A stretch of 64,000 nt of DNA from Tachypleus tridentatus (lineage: Eukaryota; Arthropoda; Merostomata; Xiphosura; Limulidae): NCBI RefSeq assembly GCF_004210375.1, contig NC_134832.1:155431592-155495591 (forward strand), read 5' to 3'. This document shows positions 13,401-23,635 of this stretch, in pieces. Both the position numbers and the translations under genes were made by a program. Every line of letters starts with the position of its first letter. The stretch's first letter is position 1. The notes beneath the pieces were generated by a model. The model had not been told where the DNA came from and made no database searches. It was given only the letters and a program-made list of their open reading frames with translations.

Positions 13401-15776
13401 ATACTGTGAATTGTCTCAGTTAACATCTTTTCCACATAATACTGGGAATTGTCTAAATTAATATTTTTTCCATATAATACTGGGAATTGTCTAAATTAAT
13501 ATTTTTTCCATATAATACTGGGAATTTTCTGGAACATTATTATATTTCAAAGAATAATGGGAATTGTCTGGGTCATTATTATTTTTCATAGAATCCTTAA
13601 AATTTCCTGGGTTACTATTATATTTAATAGAATACCGTGAATTGTCTGTTTGCTATTTTCTTTCTTAGAATTCGTGGGTTTGTTTGGATTACAATGATCT
13701 TTCATATAATACAGGGAATTGTCTGGGTTACTATAATCTTTAATATAATACTGGGAATTGTCTGAATAGCTATTATCTTTCATAGAATACTGAGAATTGT
13801 CTGTGTTACTATGTTATATCATAGAATACTTCGAATTGACTGGGGTATTATTTCCAGTCATAAAAACTAGAAATTATCTTGTTTACTGTTTTCTTTCATA
13901 TAATTTCTGGGATTGTCTGGCTTATTATTATCTTTTATAGAATACTTTGAATTATCTGGGTTACGTTTTCTTCTATAGAATCCCTTGAATTGTCTGGGTT
14001 ACTGTTATTTTTCATAGAATACCGAGAATTTTCTGTGTTACCATTTTTTTTCATAGAATACTTTGAATTGTTTGAATTACTAATATCTTTTATATAATAC
14101 TGGGAATAATCTGGGTTACAATGTTCTTTTATAGAATACTCGGAATTTTCTGGGTTACAATTTTTTTTAATAGAATACTCGGAATTTTCTGGGTTACCTT
14201 TTTATTTTATTAAAGACTTGGAACTGTCTGGGTTATAATTTTCTTTCATAGAATACTGGGAATTGTCTCAGTTACTATTTTCTTCCATATAATACTGGAA
14301 ATTATCTTAGTTACTGTTATCTTTTATATGATACTGTAATTTTTCTGGGTGACTATTGTCTTTCCTAGAATACTGGGAATTCTCTTGGTTAATATTATCT
14401 TTCATATAATACTGGTAATTCTCTGTGTTACTATTATTTCTCTTAGAATACTCAAAATTGTCTGTCCTACTATTATCTTTCATAGAATACGGAGAATTGT
14501 TTAGGTTACTATTTCCATTTATAGAAAACTGGGATTTTTATGGGTTACTTTTATCTTTCATATATACTGGTAATTGTCTGGGTTATGTTTATTATTTTTA
14601 GAATTTCTGCAAATTTCTAGGTTACTATTATCTTTTATAGAATACCGTGAATTGTCTGGTTACTATTTAATTTCATCGAATTCATGGGTTCGTTTGGATT
14701 ACTATGATCTTCCATAAAATACTGGGAATTGTCTGAGTTACTATTTTCTTTCATAGAATACTGAGAATTGTCTGGGTTACTTTTTTCTTTCATAAAATAC
14801 TGGGAATTGTATGTTTTACTATTTTATTCCATATAATACTGGTAATTTTCTAGGTTACTATTATCTTTCATAGAATACTGGGAATTATCTTGGTTATTAT
14901 TATCTTCCATGGAATACTGAGAATTGTCTCGGTCACTATTTTCTTTTATAGAAAACTGGGAATTGTTTGGGTTACTATTATTTTTCATAGAATACTGGGA
15001 ATTGTCTGGGTTACTAATATCTTTTATAGAATACTGGGAATTGTCTGGGTTACTATATTTTATAGAAAACTTGGATTTGTTTGGGTTACTATTATCCTTC
15101 ATATTATACTGGGAATCTAGGTTACTGTTTTCTTTCATATAATATTGGAAATTGTCTGTGTTACTATTATCTTTCATATAATACTAGGAATTGTCTGTGT
15201 TACTATTTTCTTTCATAGGATATTTCGAATTGTCTGGGTTACTATTTCCATTTATAGAAAACTGGGAATTTTCTGAGTTACTAATATCTTTCATATAGTA
15301 CTGGGAATTGTCTGGGTTATTATTATTTTTCATAAATTCCCTGGAATTTTCTGGGTTACTATTAACTTTCAAAGAATACCGTGAATTGTCCGTGTTTTTA
15401 TTTTCTTTCATATAATTCATGGGTTTGTTTGGATTACTATGATCTTTCATATAATACTGGAATTTGTCTGGGTTACTTTAATTTTTTATAGAATACTTGG
15501 AATTGTCTGGGTTACTATTATCTTTTATACAATACTGGGAATAATCTGGTTTACTATTTTCTTTCATAGAATACTCCAAATTATATGGGTTACTTTTCCT
15601 TTTATAAAAAACTGGGAATTTTCTGTGTTACTATTTTCTTCCATGGAATACTTGGAAATGTCTGGACTACTCGTTTCTTTTGTAGAAAACTTGGAATTGT
15701 CTGGGTTACTATTTTTTTCATAGAATACTGGGAATTGTCTGTGTTTCTAGTTTCTTTCATGGAATACTGGGAATTC

Positions 15777-16470
15777 CATGATGATATTTAATGTTTATAA
15801 GTATCTGATCGGTATTTCAGTGTTAAGTACTAGCTTCTGTTTTTCTGATTTAATCCCAGAACTTCACAATGGGCTCTCTGTGCTCTGCTCACCATGGTCA
15901 ATACAGAAAAGCACTAACTGTATTAGTCAACCGTGATTATTTCGATTATTCCCTATTAATGTTTCTAATGACCCAGGAATAAAGTATGTTGTTTGTGTAG
16001 ATAATTCTTCAGACAATATATACAATGTTACAGAAAAAAATCTTAATGTCCCTTTAAGTGTTCTGTGCATTTTGCAGACAAAAATACCAAACGTTAAAAC
16101 AAATATAAGTGCGAGTTATCCATATCATAAAATTCACGTCTCATTCAAATAAATAACAAAAATAATCTAATTTTTTGAAAATATTTTCAATATTTATTGA
16201 GGATGCCCGTAATAACCCCTAATTTATAGTAGTTGTAAATTTCAATATGGACTCAGTCCATTGCGCGAGCGACACTGCTAATGGCGGATGAGATATGCTC
16301 TCTTTTAGGCTTAAATGTGAGTACAGAGATCGTAAAACCAGCCTGGAATAAAAGGATATTAAATAGAAATGTCTTAGTAAAAATAAACATAATGTGGAAA
16401 ACAATCATGTTAACAAACTTTCGAGAACATCAACAGTTAATGGAAGTATCGAAGATCAGGTCTAAAAATT
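15777..16470. other. unique AT-rich intronic or intergenic sequence with a promoter-like segment
   Basis: This is the first non-repetitive sequence after the 39-bp array. I recognise no conserved coding sequence here. The one notable part is a locally CpG-containing segment at 16255-16290 with promoter-like elements and an ATG, described separately. Confidence 0.6.
16222..16258 (+). promoter_or_regulatory. possible core promoter: TATA-like box plus arthropod initiator
   Basis: TCAGTC at 16253-16258 fits the arthropod initiator consensus TCAKTY, and a TATA-like TTTATAG at about 16223-16229 lies close to 30 bases upstream of its A. The following bases are unusually rich in CG for this window, and an ATG follows at 16281. 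Spacing and context are right, but both motifs are short and could occur by chance. There is no transcript evidence in the sequence itself. Confidence 0.25.
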
Positions 16471-16628
16471 ACCTGTCTCCCTCTGGATTTACAACGCTTG
16501 AATCAGGTGTTCGATTCCCCTCGATTGGTTTAGCAAATAGTCCCATGTGCCTTTGCTATAAGAAAATACACACACTAAAATCTACCAATGCGACGTTTGT
16601 AATCTCTATGCATCGTACACATTGCTAA
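16281..16628 (+). CDS. unrecognised 115-codon ORF ending in SINE-derived sequence (doubtful gene)
   Basis: An ATG at 16281 opens a 115-codon frame starting MADEICSLLGLN. The last third (from about codon 66) is read through a SINE fragment, so that part is not ancestral protein sequence. A GTGAGT donor-like site at 16317 lies after exactly 12 codons, so an alternative is a short first exon MADEICSLLGLN spliced onward in phase 0. That phase does not fit the candidate exon at 22120. I recognise no domain, signal peptide or family. In AT-rich DNA an ORF of this length is expected by chance about once in this amount of unique sequence, so a non-coding explanation is at least as likely. Confidence 0.15.
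   Translation: MADEICSLLGLNVSTEIVKPAWNKRILNRNVLVKINIMWKTIMLTNFREHQQLMEVSKIRSKNYLSPSGFTTLESGVRFPSIGLANSPMCLCYKKIHTLKSTNATFVISMHRTHC
16475..16587 (+). mobile_element. tRNA-derived SINE fragment (family 2)
   Basis: The segment has a pol III B-box-like ggtgttcgattcccctcg, followed by tttgctataagaaaatacac, a tail that I recall in arthropod tRNA-derived SINEs. The upstream part, tacaacgcttgaatc, matches the other family-2 copies near 17685 and 57710. The 5' end is eroded and no target-site duplication was found. Confidence 0.6.
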
Positions 16629-16689
16629 GGTTACACTTAGCTATGGTTACACTTTACTATGGTTACACTTTGCTATGGTTACACTTTTG
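16624..16689. repeat. 16-bp tandem repeat, four copies
   Basis: Four successive 16-bp units of gctatggttacacttt lie just after the SINE fragment. Variants are gctaagg in the first copy and actatgg in the third. No function is apparent. Confidence 0.9.
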
Positions 16690-17580
16690 GTTTGTTTAAC
16701 TTTCAATTGCTTTTACTTTTTACATAATAGTAGGAAGTTTTTAGTTTAGGATTAGGGAGGTTTATATCATAAAAGGTTCGCAGGATGGCTTATTTCATGA
16801 TAATGTAATGTTTTCAGTTCTAGTTGACCTCGGTGCCAAAATTTGTCATATGTGTGATATTACAAAAAATGTAACAATGTAAAAAGTCTAATTTCAATTT
16901 TTGAATCCAAAAAAATAAAAATATTAAACACTAAGTTTTGAGACTACTGACACGAAACTCAAACTAAGAACACATATAATAGTGAGATAAAACATCCAGG
17001 ATAAATTCTATAAATTTAGGAGAAAACCCTGAATTGTGAACCAAATAAAACAAGTTTTCAATTAAAGTCGCATATCTTACTCGTCTACTGTCATTCTAAT
17101 TACAATATAATACCTACTTACCTGGTTATGAAAGATATTTAATTTCAGGTTTAAATTAAATAATGTTTTAACGGACTTGTTTTTAGTTTTCCAAGTGTGG
17201 GGATTCGGTCCTATTTTCAGGTGCCTAACAGGAGTGCCAGCATCATGATATCCCTGTTTGTATTATTTGATATCATATGGTCAATCTCTCCTATATTTTT
17301 GTTTGTCAAACTGTTTAAATATGGACATTAATAAGTCTTGTTACATTTTCTGCAGTTTACTGTTATGTACAATCAGTGGCCTATGTCGGTGTGTCTATTC
17401 TTGTGCTGACCATCCGTCTTCACTCGTTTCATATCACATATTTATTATGCTCTGAAAAGACCCGAATTCAAAAGCCACTACGCTATATGTCTGCTTGGTT
17501 GAGTATGACCTAATCACATGAAACTAATTCATTTTATAACAATAAACTAATCATTCCAAACAAACAACTATCCATCTTAT
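16690..17580. other. unique AT-rich sequence, no gene recognised
   Basis: I see no conserved coding sequence, RNA gene or repeat family in this stretch. ORFs such as that at 17258-17455 are short, lack recognisable motifs and look random. Confidence 0.6.
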
Positions 17581-17583
17581 CTC

Positions 17584-17620
17584 TACGTCAGCATAACCTT
17601 CGTTCGTAATGGTATAAAAA
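17584..17620 (+). promoter_or_regulatory. possible TATA box with CRE-like half-site
   Basis: TATAAAAA at 17613-17620 is a good TATA box, and tacgtca at 17584-17590 resembles a cAMP-response element half-site about 23 bases upstream. No ORF of note follows; instead an eroded SINE begins about 50 bases downstream. The motifs may be coincidental. Confidence 0.15.
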
Positions 17621-17667
17621 GAGAACACATTCTATGTGTTGCTTAGTAGCTTACAGATTCTACAAAT

Positions 17668-17768
17668 GTGAAGGCTTCTAACGCTAGAAATTAGGTTTCG
17701 ATATTCATACGGGTACAACCAAGATGTCTACTTGTAGAGCTCTGTGTTTAACCATAAAACAAATACCT
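17668..17768 (+). mobile_element. tRNA-derived SINE fragment (family 2)
   Basis: The start aaggcttctaacgctagaaa and B-box-like ggtttcgatattcatacggg parallel the family-2 copy at 57700 (aaggcttataacgcgaac, then ggattcgatacc). The downstream part, tagagctctgtgtttaacc, is like the body of the same family. The copy is diverged, with no clear target-site duplication. Confidence 0.5.
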
Positions 17769-19023
17769 GTGTGTGTGTATTCAGCTATTCAGTATTTCTC
17801 AAATGTGGTGAAGGCATGTTTTATGTTAAAATAAATGTCTATTTTCTGTTGAGAATTCGTGTTACTTTGATGTTAAATGTCGTATTTAAGACAGTGACTT
17901 AACACTGCTGATGAAATTCATTTTTCTAGGCAAACTGATACACAGTGACTTGATTTTAGTAGAAGTTTAAAGTAAAAAAATCACATTCGTTTAATCATCT
18001 TGTTCCACTTGTAATGTATTTAATAATGTTTAAAACTGATATTTTGACTTGGACGTTTGTATTGTTGTTTGGTCAGAGGGAGGTTTCACGCAGCATAATA
18101 AGCACCACAGAATAGATGATTCATTGACTTTCCACATAATAAGCTTGTTAGTCTGTTACTATCAGTTAGTTCGGTTTCCTGAACACTGCTTTTTTGTATG
18201 TTCCCACGAAGTTCCAGAGATATGAAAAGTACTGTATATACAACAAAAATAACTACTAATTAAAGTTGATATGTCCATGCACACTTTGAAATAAGGTCTA
18301 TCAGTGAACATTAATAAAGCTAACTTGTACAACTTTATATTTAAGAAACAAAACACTTTATTTATTAATAAATCACCTTGAATTCACATTGGTATTTTAT
18401 CATACAATCCTGAAGAATTCACCTGAGAATAAAAAATGACGGACATATATTGGAAAAAAATGGTACTTCAATATGACAATCCATACTAGAAGAAAGATAT
18501 TACAAATGATGAAGCATATGAAAAAAAATAATAAACAAGATAGAGAAATTTTAAAGAAAGTCCAGAAGATGGAGGGAAGTAAGAAATAATTTCAAAGAAC
18601 GTGAAAAATGGATTTAAATAAAACGAAGACATTATTGATGGCATCGTAGAATGTCAAACATAAGGACATCAACAAAGCATCTTGAGAAATTACAAACAAT
18701 ATGAATGAACTACAAAAGAAGCTTTATGGCAGGTAAAGCATTTGGAAACTGAACAAACTAGTTGCACATATCTCTACATTCGCTCAAGAACTCCAGTCTC
18801 GAATATTATTAATTATGTCATGTATAATAAAATAACCCATCTGATCTTTACCTATTACCACCACTATTTTCTCACTTGTGGATGCAAAACCTAATTGTAG
18901 TGTTCCAGATTCTACTTCAAGAAAATTAGGAGGTGGAACCTAAACGATTGTCACATCGACAAACCGAAAGATAAGCCACTATATGAAGGTCAAGCACAAT
19001 TTGAAATAACAATAGAGAGAGTA
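17769..19023. other. unique AT-rich sequence, no gene recognised
   Basis: No conserved gene or RNA was recognised. From about 18430 to 18760 the + strand is purine-rich and might be an old retroelement remnant, but I could not match it to a named family. It leads directly into the 80-bp array. Confidence 0.5.
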
Positions 19024-21256
19024 TCGTTTTTCATAACTACTGGCACACGTTAATAATGATCTTGTCAAATAGAGTTGGTCTGGCATGGACAGTTGGTTAG
19101 GAAACGTTTTTCATAACTACTGGCACACGTTAATAATGATCTTATCAAACAGAGTTGGTCTGGCATGGACAGTTGGTTAGGAAACGTTTTTCATAACTAC
19201 TGGCACACGTTAATAATGATCTTATCAAACAGAGTTGGTCTGGCATGGACAGTTGGTTAGGAAACGTTTTTCATAACTACTGGCACACGTTAATAATGAT
19301 CTTGTCAAATAGAGTTGGCCTGGCATGGACAGTTGGTTAGGAAACGTTTTTCATAACTACTGGCACACGTTAATAATGATCTTATCAAACAGAGTTGGTC
19401 TGGCATGGACAGTTGGTTAGGAAACGTTTTTCATAACTACTGGCACACGTTAATAATGATCTTATCAAACAGAGTTGGCCTGGCATGGACAGTTGGTTAG
19501 GAAACGTTTTCATAACTACTGGCACACGTTAATAATGATCTTGTCAAATAGAGTTGGCCTGGCATGGACAGTTGGTTAGGAAACGTTTTCATAACTACTG
19601 GCACACGTTAATAATGATCTTATCAAACAGAGTTGGTCTGGCATGGACAGTTGGTTAGGAAACGTTTTTCATAACTACTGGCACACGTTAATAATGATCT
19701 TGTCAAATAGAGTTGGCCTGGCATGGACAGTTGGTTAGGAAACGTTTTTCATAACTACTGGCACACGTTAATAATGATCTTATCAAACAGAGTTGGTCTG
19801 GCCTGGACAGTTGGTTAGGAAACGTTTTTCATAACTACTGGCACACGTTAATAATGATCTTATCAAACAGAGTTGGTCTGGCCTGGACAGTTGGTTAGGA
19901 AACGTTTTTCATAACTACTGGCACACGTTAATAATGATCTTATCAAACAGAGTTGGTCTGGCCTGGACAGTTGGTTAGGAAACGTTTTTCATAACTACTG
20001 GCACACGTTAATAATGATCTTATCAAACAGAGTTGGTCTGGCCTGGACAGTTGGTTAGGAAACGTTTTTCATAACTACTGGCACACGTTAATAATGATCT
20101 TATCAAACAGAGTTGGTCTGGCCTGGACAGTTGGTTAGGAAACGTTTTTCATAACTACTGGCACACGTTAATAATGATCTTATCAAACAGAGTTGGTCTG
20201 GCATGGACAGTTGGTTAGGAAACGTTTTTCATAACTACTGGCACACGTTAATAATGATCTTATCAAACAGAGTTGGTCTGGCATGGACAGTTGGTTAGGA
20301 AACGTTTTCATAACTACTGGCACACGTTAATAATGATCTTATCAAACAGAGTTGGTCTGGCCTGGACAGTTGGTTAGAAACGTTTTCATAACTACTGGCA
20401 CACGTTAATAATGATCTTATCAAACAGAGTTGGTCTGGCATGGACAGTTGGTTAGGAAACGTTTTTCATAACTACTGGCACACGTTAATAATGATCTTAT
20501 CAAACAGAGTTGGTCTGGCATGGACAGTTGGTTAGGAAACGTTTTTCATAACTACTGGCACACGTTAATAATGATCTTATCAAACAGAGTTGGTCTGGCC
20601 TGGACAGTTGGTTAGGAAACGTTTTCATAACTACTGGCACACGTTAATAATGATCTTATCAAACAGAGTTGGTCTGGCATGGACAGTTGGTTAGGAAACG
20701 TTTTCATAACTACTGGCACACGTTAATAATGATCTTATCAAACAGAGTTGGTCTGGCCTGGACAGTTGGTTAGGAAACGTTTTTCATAATTACTGGCACA
20801 CGTTAATAATGATCTTATCAAACAGAGTTGGTCTGGCCTGGACAGTTGGTTAGGAAACGTTTTTCATAACTACTGGCACACGTTAATAATGATCTTATCA
20901 AACAGAGTTGGTCTGGCCTGGACAGTTGGTTAGGAAACGTTTTTCATAACTACTGGCACACGTTAATAATGATCTTATCAAACAGAGTTGGTCTGGCCTG
21001 GACAGTTGGTTAGGAAACGTTTTTCATAACTACTGGCACACGTTAATAATGATCTTATCAAACAGAGTTGGTCTGGCCTGGACAGTTGGTTAGAAACGTT
21101 TTCATAATTACTGGCACACGTTAATAATGATCTTATCAAACAGAGTTGGTCTGGCCTGGACAGTTGGTTAGGAAACGTTTTTCATAACTACTGGCACACG
21201 TTAATAATGATCTTATCAAACAGAGTTGGTCTGGCCTGGACAGTTGGTTAGGAAAC
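19024..21256. repeat. 80-bp tandem array, about 28 copies
   Basis: Units of 80 bp, occasionally 79 because of a missing T, run from cataactactggcacacg to ttggttaggaaacgttttt. Copies are nearly identical. Two linked variants mark subfamilies: cttgtcaaat versus cttatcaaac, and ggcatgg versus ggcctgg. The cttgtcaaat form is confined to the left third, and ggcctgg dominates the right. The high identity indicates recent expansion or homogenisation. The array stops at aaacg and passes straight into a SINE at 21257. Confidence 0.97.
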
Positions 21257-21495
21257 GCTCAGCATTCAATCTGACGGTCGTGGGTTCGAATCTCCGTCAC
21301 ATCAAACATGCTCGCCCTTTCAGAGGTGGGAGTGCTATTATGTGACGTCCAATCCAACTATGGTAAAGAAGTAGCCCAAAAGTTGGCGTTGGGTGATGAT
21401 GACTAGCTGCCTTCACTCTAGGTTTACACTGCTATATTAGGGACGGCTAGCGCAAATCGCCCTCATGAAGCTTTGCATGAAATTCAAGCCGAACA
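21257..21495 (+). mobile_element. tRNA-derived SINE (family 1), 5' truncated
   Basis: A B box is visible as gggttcgaatctcc near 21282. The body then has catgctcgccctttcagagg, gatgatgactagctgccttc and ttagggacggctagcgcaaa, and the copy ends near gaaattcaagcc. The same modules occur in reverse in the copy at 32276-32550, which shows that both belong to one family. The tRNA A-box part is missing: the 80-bp array joins the element inside its tRNA-like head. Confidence 0.88.
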
Positions 21496-22119
21496 AAACC
21501 AATGAAACAGAGTTGGAGCGTCACAACACGTTTCTAAAGCCGACGTTTATGTTACTTCAAATTGTATCAACTACTCAATTGTTTGTTGTTGTTGTTTTAA
21601 CAAGAAAAAAAATCAACCGTTTCCTTACTGTAACTGGCTGCTATCTCTATCTCTCTTTGACTGCAATGGAACCTGCTACTTTAAAAATTTAATAAATAAG
21701 TCAGTCCAAGTTGTAAGGGTTAATATCAATAGTTTGTAGAGGTAAAATACAAGATTCACAATATAAGAAAACTGTTTTTTTATCTAAAATCTTTCGTTTA
21801 GTGTGGTTTAACTTTTAACAGTCATTTTGTTAACCCAGTTTGTTAACACTTCCTTCCATTCTTGATATTTTAGGCTAAAAAAATCAATAGAAAAGTGATC
21901 GTTTTAAAAGGTTTTAAAATCGTTCCAGGATCATCACAACTTAAACTGTGAAATGAAATATTTGCTGAGCTTATTCTGATGGTAACCATGAAACTGACAA
22001 CTTGATCCGCTGTTACACAACTCTATCCACGAGACACGTCGCGAAGTTTCCACATCTTGATGTCACTATCAAGCAACATCGTAAAAATGACGGACACTGT
22101 TTGAATTGTGTTTTTCTAG
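21496..22119. other. unique sequence, no gene recognised
   Basis: No convincing coding sequence or repeat was found. A pyrimidine tract ending tgtttttctag at 22109-22119 forms the acceptor of the candidate exon that follows. Confidence 0.55.
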
Positions 22120-22269
22120 TTCTTTAAGCGCTTTCATGGAGGAGGCAAGAAAGAGATTTACACAGCTACAGATTTATCCGTTAATGTCACACCGTGAAGG
22201 ATCAAATGGGGTCATTATGACCCAGAAACAACGAACTTTTATTGCTCGTAAACGAAGAGAAATATTGCA
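22120..22269 (+). CDS. candidate internal coding exon of an unidentified protein
   Basis: A 150-nt segment is bounded by a good acceptor (tgtttttctag, ending at 22119) and a strong donor (GTAAGT from 22270). One frame is open through the whole segment: one leading base, 49 codons, then two bases, so it is phase-symmetric. The peptide reads SLSAFMEEARKRFTQ, then a stretch ending MTQKQRTFIARKRREIL; it is basic, polar and probably helical. Base composition is less AT-biased than the flanks. I do not recognise the family. It lies in the presumed upstream intron of the guanylyl cyclase gene and shows no cyclase motif, so it would be a nested or neighbouring gene, or an alternative exon. An in-frame ATG at 22136 could be a start if this is a first coding exon. 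Chance is not excluded. Confidence 0.42.
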
Positions 22270-22271
22270 GT

Positions 22272-23088
22272 AAGTCTGGCGATATGTTTTTATACAGATT
22301 GTCGCAGACGAAACACAATCAGGGTTTTCTCTTTTTTTAGTTATGGTTTCGAAGAAAACCCCATTGTGTGTGTGGTTATCTAGTATGGGATTATTCCTTA
22401 AAGTTCGGGGACTTTAGGTGTACATTCGGCCACCCACAGAGGATAAATTTCGGTAGAAACAGAGGAAACAGAAAGCACGACATCAGTAGGCCTATCTTAG
22501 TTTTCAAACATCTTTAAACAAAGAGAAATACAAATAAAATTGATATAGTGTGTATATAACTGGCCGAATTCATCCGCAGCTACTTGATGTGCGAATCTAA
22601 ATGCGTCAATTGCTACCATGTGACATAGAATTAACGCAGTAAAACATAAAGCAACTTCGAGTTGACTTATCGCTGAAAAGCAACTTTGACAGTGTATTTA
22701 CGTTGAAGCGACATACGCCTCGTATAGAACTTGATTTGTAATGTTAGTATTACATAGCGTAAGTTAACATTTTTCATGTTTCCTCCCCACTCACCCATTT
22801 AAAATAATTAATTTTGGGAAGAAGTTTTCTTTCTCTTATATAACTGTTAATCACAATTTTTATTTGGTTATATTTTACACGTTCCTGGGGGTCTCCTGAT
22901 GAGAGATCGTTAAGTGTTCGGACTTATAATGCTACAACAACAACGAAGTGGACTGTTTTCAGTGGACCACCAGATAACCTGATGTTGCTGTGCAACAAAT
23001 AAACACACAGGTGTATACATATTCCCTTAAAAGTTGAATTGTCAAACACTCTATAATAGATACGTGGAAAGTGGCAAATTATCATAAC
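22272..23088. other. unique sequence, no gene recognised
   Basis: I found no conserved exon, RNA or repeat in this stretch. Local short ORFs lack recognisable motifs. Confidence 0.55.
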
Positions 23089-23601
23089 TAAATGGACCTA
23101 AGTTTTATTCGAAACTGTCACTGTGAATTGTCCAGATAACCAGTGTTTATACTGAATCAAATTACTTATGTTAAAAGTAATATGTATCCGCTCATTAGGT
23201 TTCCCAGTAGGTTTAAAGTATTTCATTAATAATCTTCTCCGCTTTAGCGAAATTCTGTTAAAGAAAAAACAAGAGGAAATCCTCAATAGCCACGGCTGAA
23301 AAGAACAAAAAAGCTTATAAATTACAACATTACAGCTACGTATTTGGAAAACAAATAAACAAGTATTGACAGTAGAATACCTGTAAGATAATATACATTC
23401 TTTCAAAAACTAATGAGGCAAAAGTTAAAAATGAAGGATCATATTATCCAACTTATCAACAGGATGACATAAAGTTCGTCAAGAAACTTCTCGATAAATG
23501 GACCTAAGTTTTATTCGAAACTGTCACTGTGAATTGTCCAGATAACCAGTGTTTATACTGAATCAAATTACTTATGTTAAAAGTAATACGTATCCGCTCA
23601 T
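23089..23601. repeat. pair of 107-bp direct repeats flanking about 300 bp
   Basis: The sequence at 23089-23195, starting taaatggacctaag and ending gtatccgctcat, recurs at 23495-23601 with one difference seen (tatgtatcc versus tacgtatcc). The 299 bp between contains no recognised coding sequence. The arrangement could be a local duplication or a tiny terminal-repeat element, but the repeats do not start with TG or end with CA as LTRs usually do, and no primer-binding site is evident. Confidence 0.9.
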
Positions 23602-23635
23602 CACTGACAAAAGAAGTCATCGTCATGAACATTCG

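Larger units (their letters stand above)
1..15776. repeat. 39-bp minisatellite/satellite array, about 400 units
   Basis: The whole stretch is a degenerate tandem repeat of 39 bp. A typical unit contains tttcatataatactgggaat followed by tgtctgggttactattatc. The array is already running at position 1, so its left edge is outside the window, and it ends near 15776, where unique sequence begins. Because 39 is a multiple of 3, each unit reads as 13 codons in any frame and gives chance ORFs on both strands: hydrophobic FHIILGIVWVTII-like repeats on +, and hydrophilic MKDNSNPDNSQYY-like repeats on minus. These ORFs are broken by many stops and frameshifts and overlap on opposite strands (for example 10755-11255 minus and 11037-11681 plus), so I do not call a gene. 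Units differ by scattered substitutions, with several levels of block duplication on top. No transposon or RNA gene was seen inside. Confidence 0.97.

Noticed and set aside
18430..18760. Purine-rich stretch resembling a retroelement ORF (KTKTLL-like segment)
   Set aside because: Only a few residues resemble RT sequences and frames are broken; not enough to name an element.
22120..22269. Idea that this exon joins the MADEICSLLGLN segment at 16281-16316
   Set aside because: Phases do not match: the donor at 16317 is phase 0, while the acceptor at 22119 needs two preceding bases, and joining them leads to an early stop.
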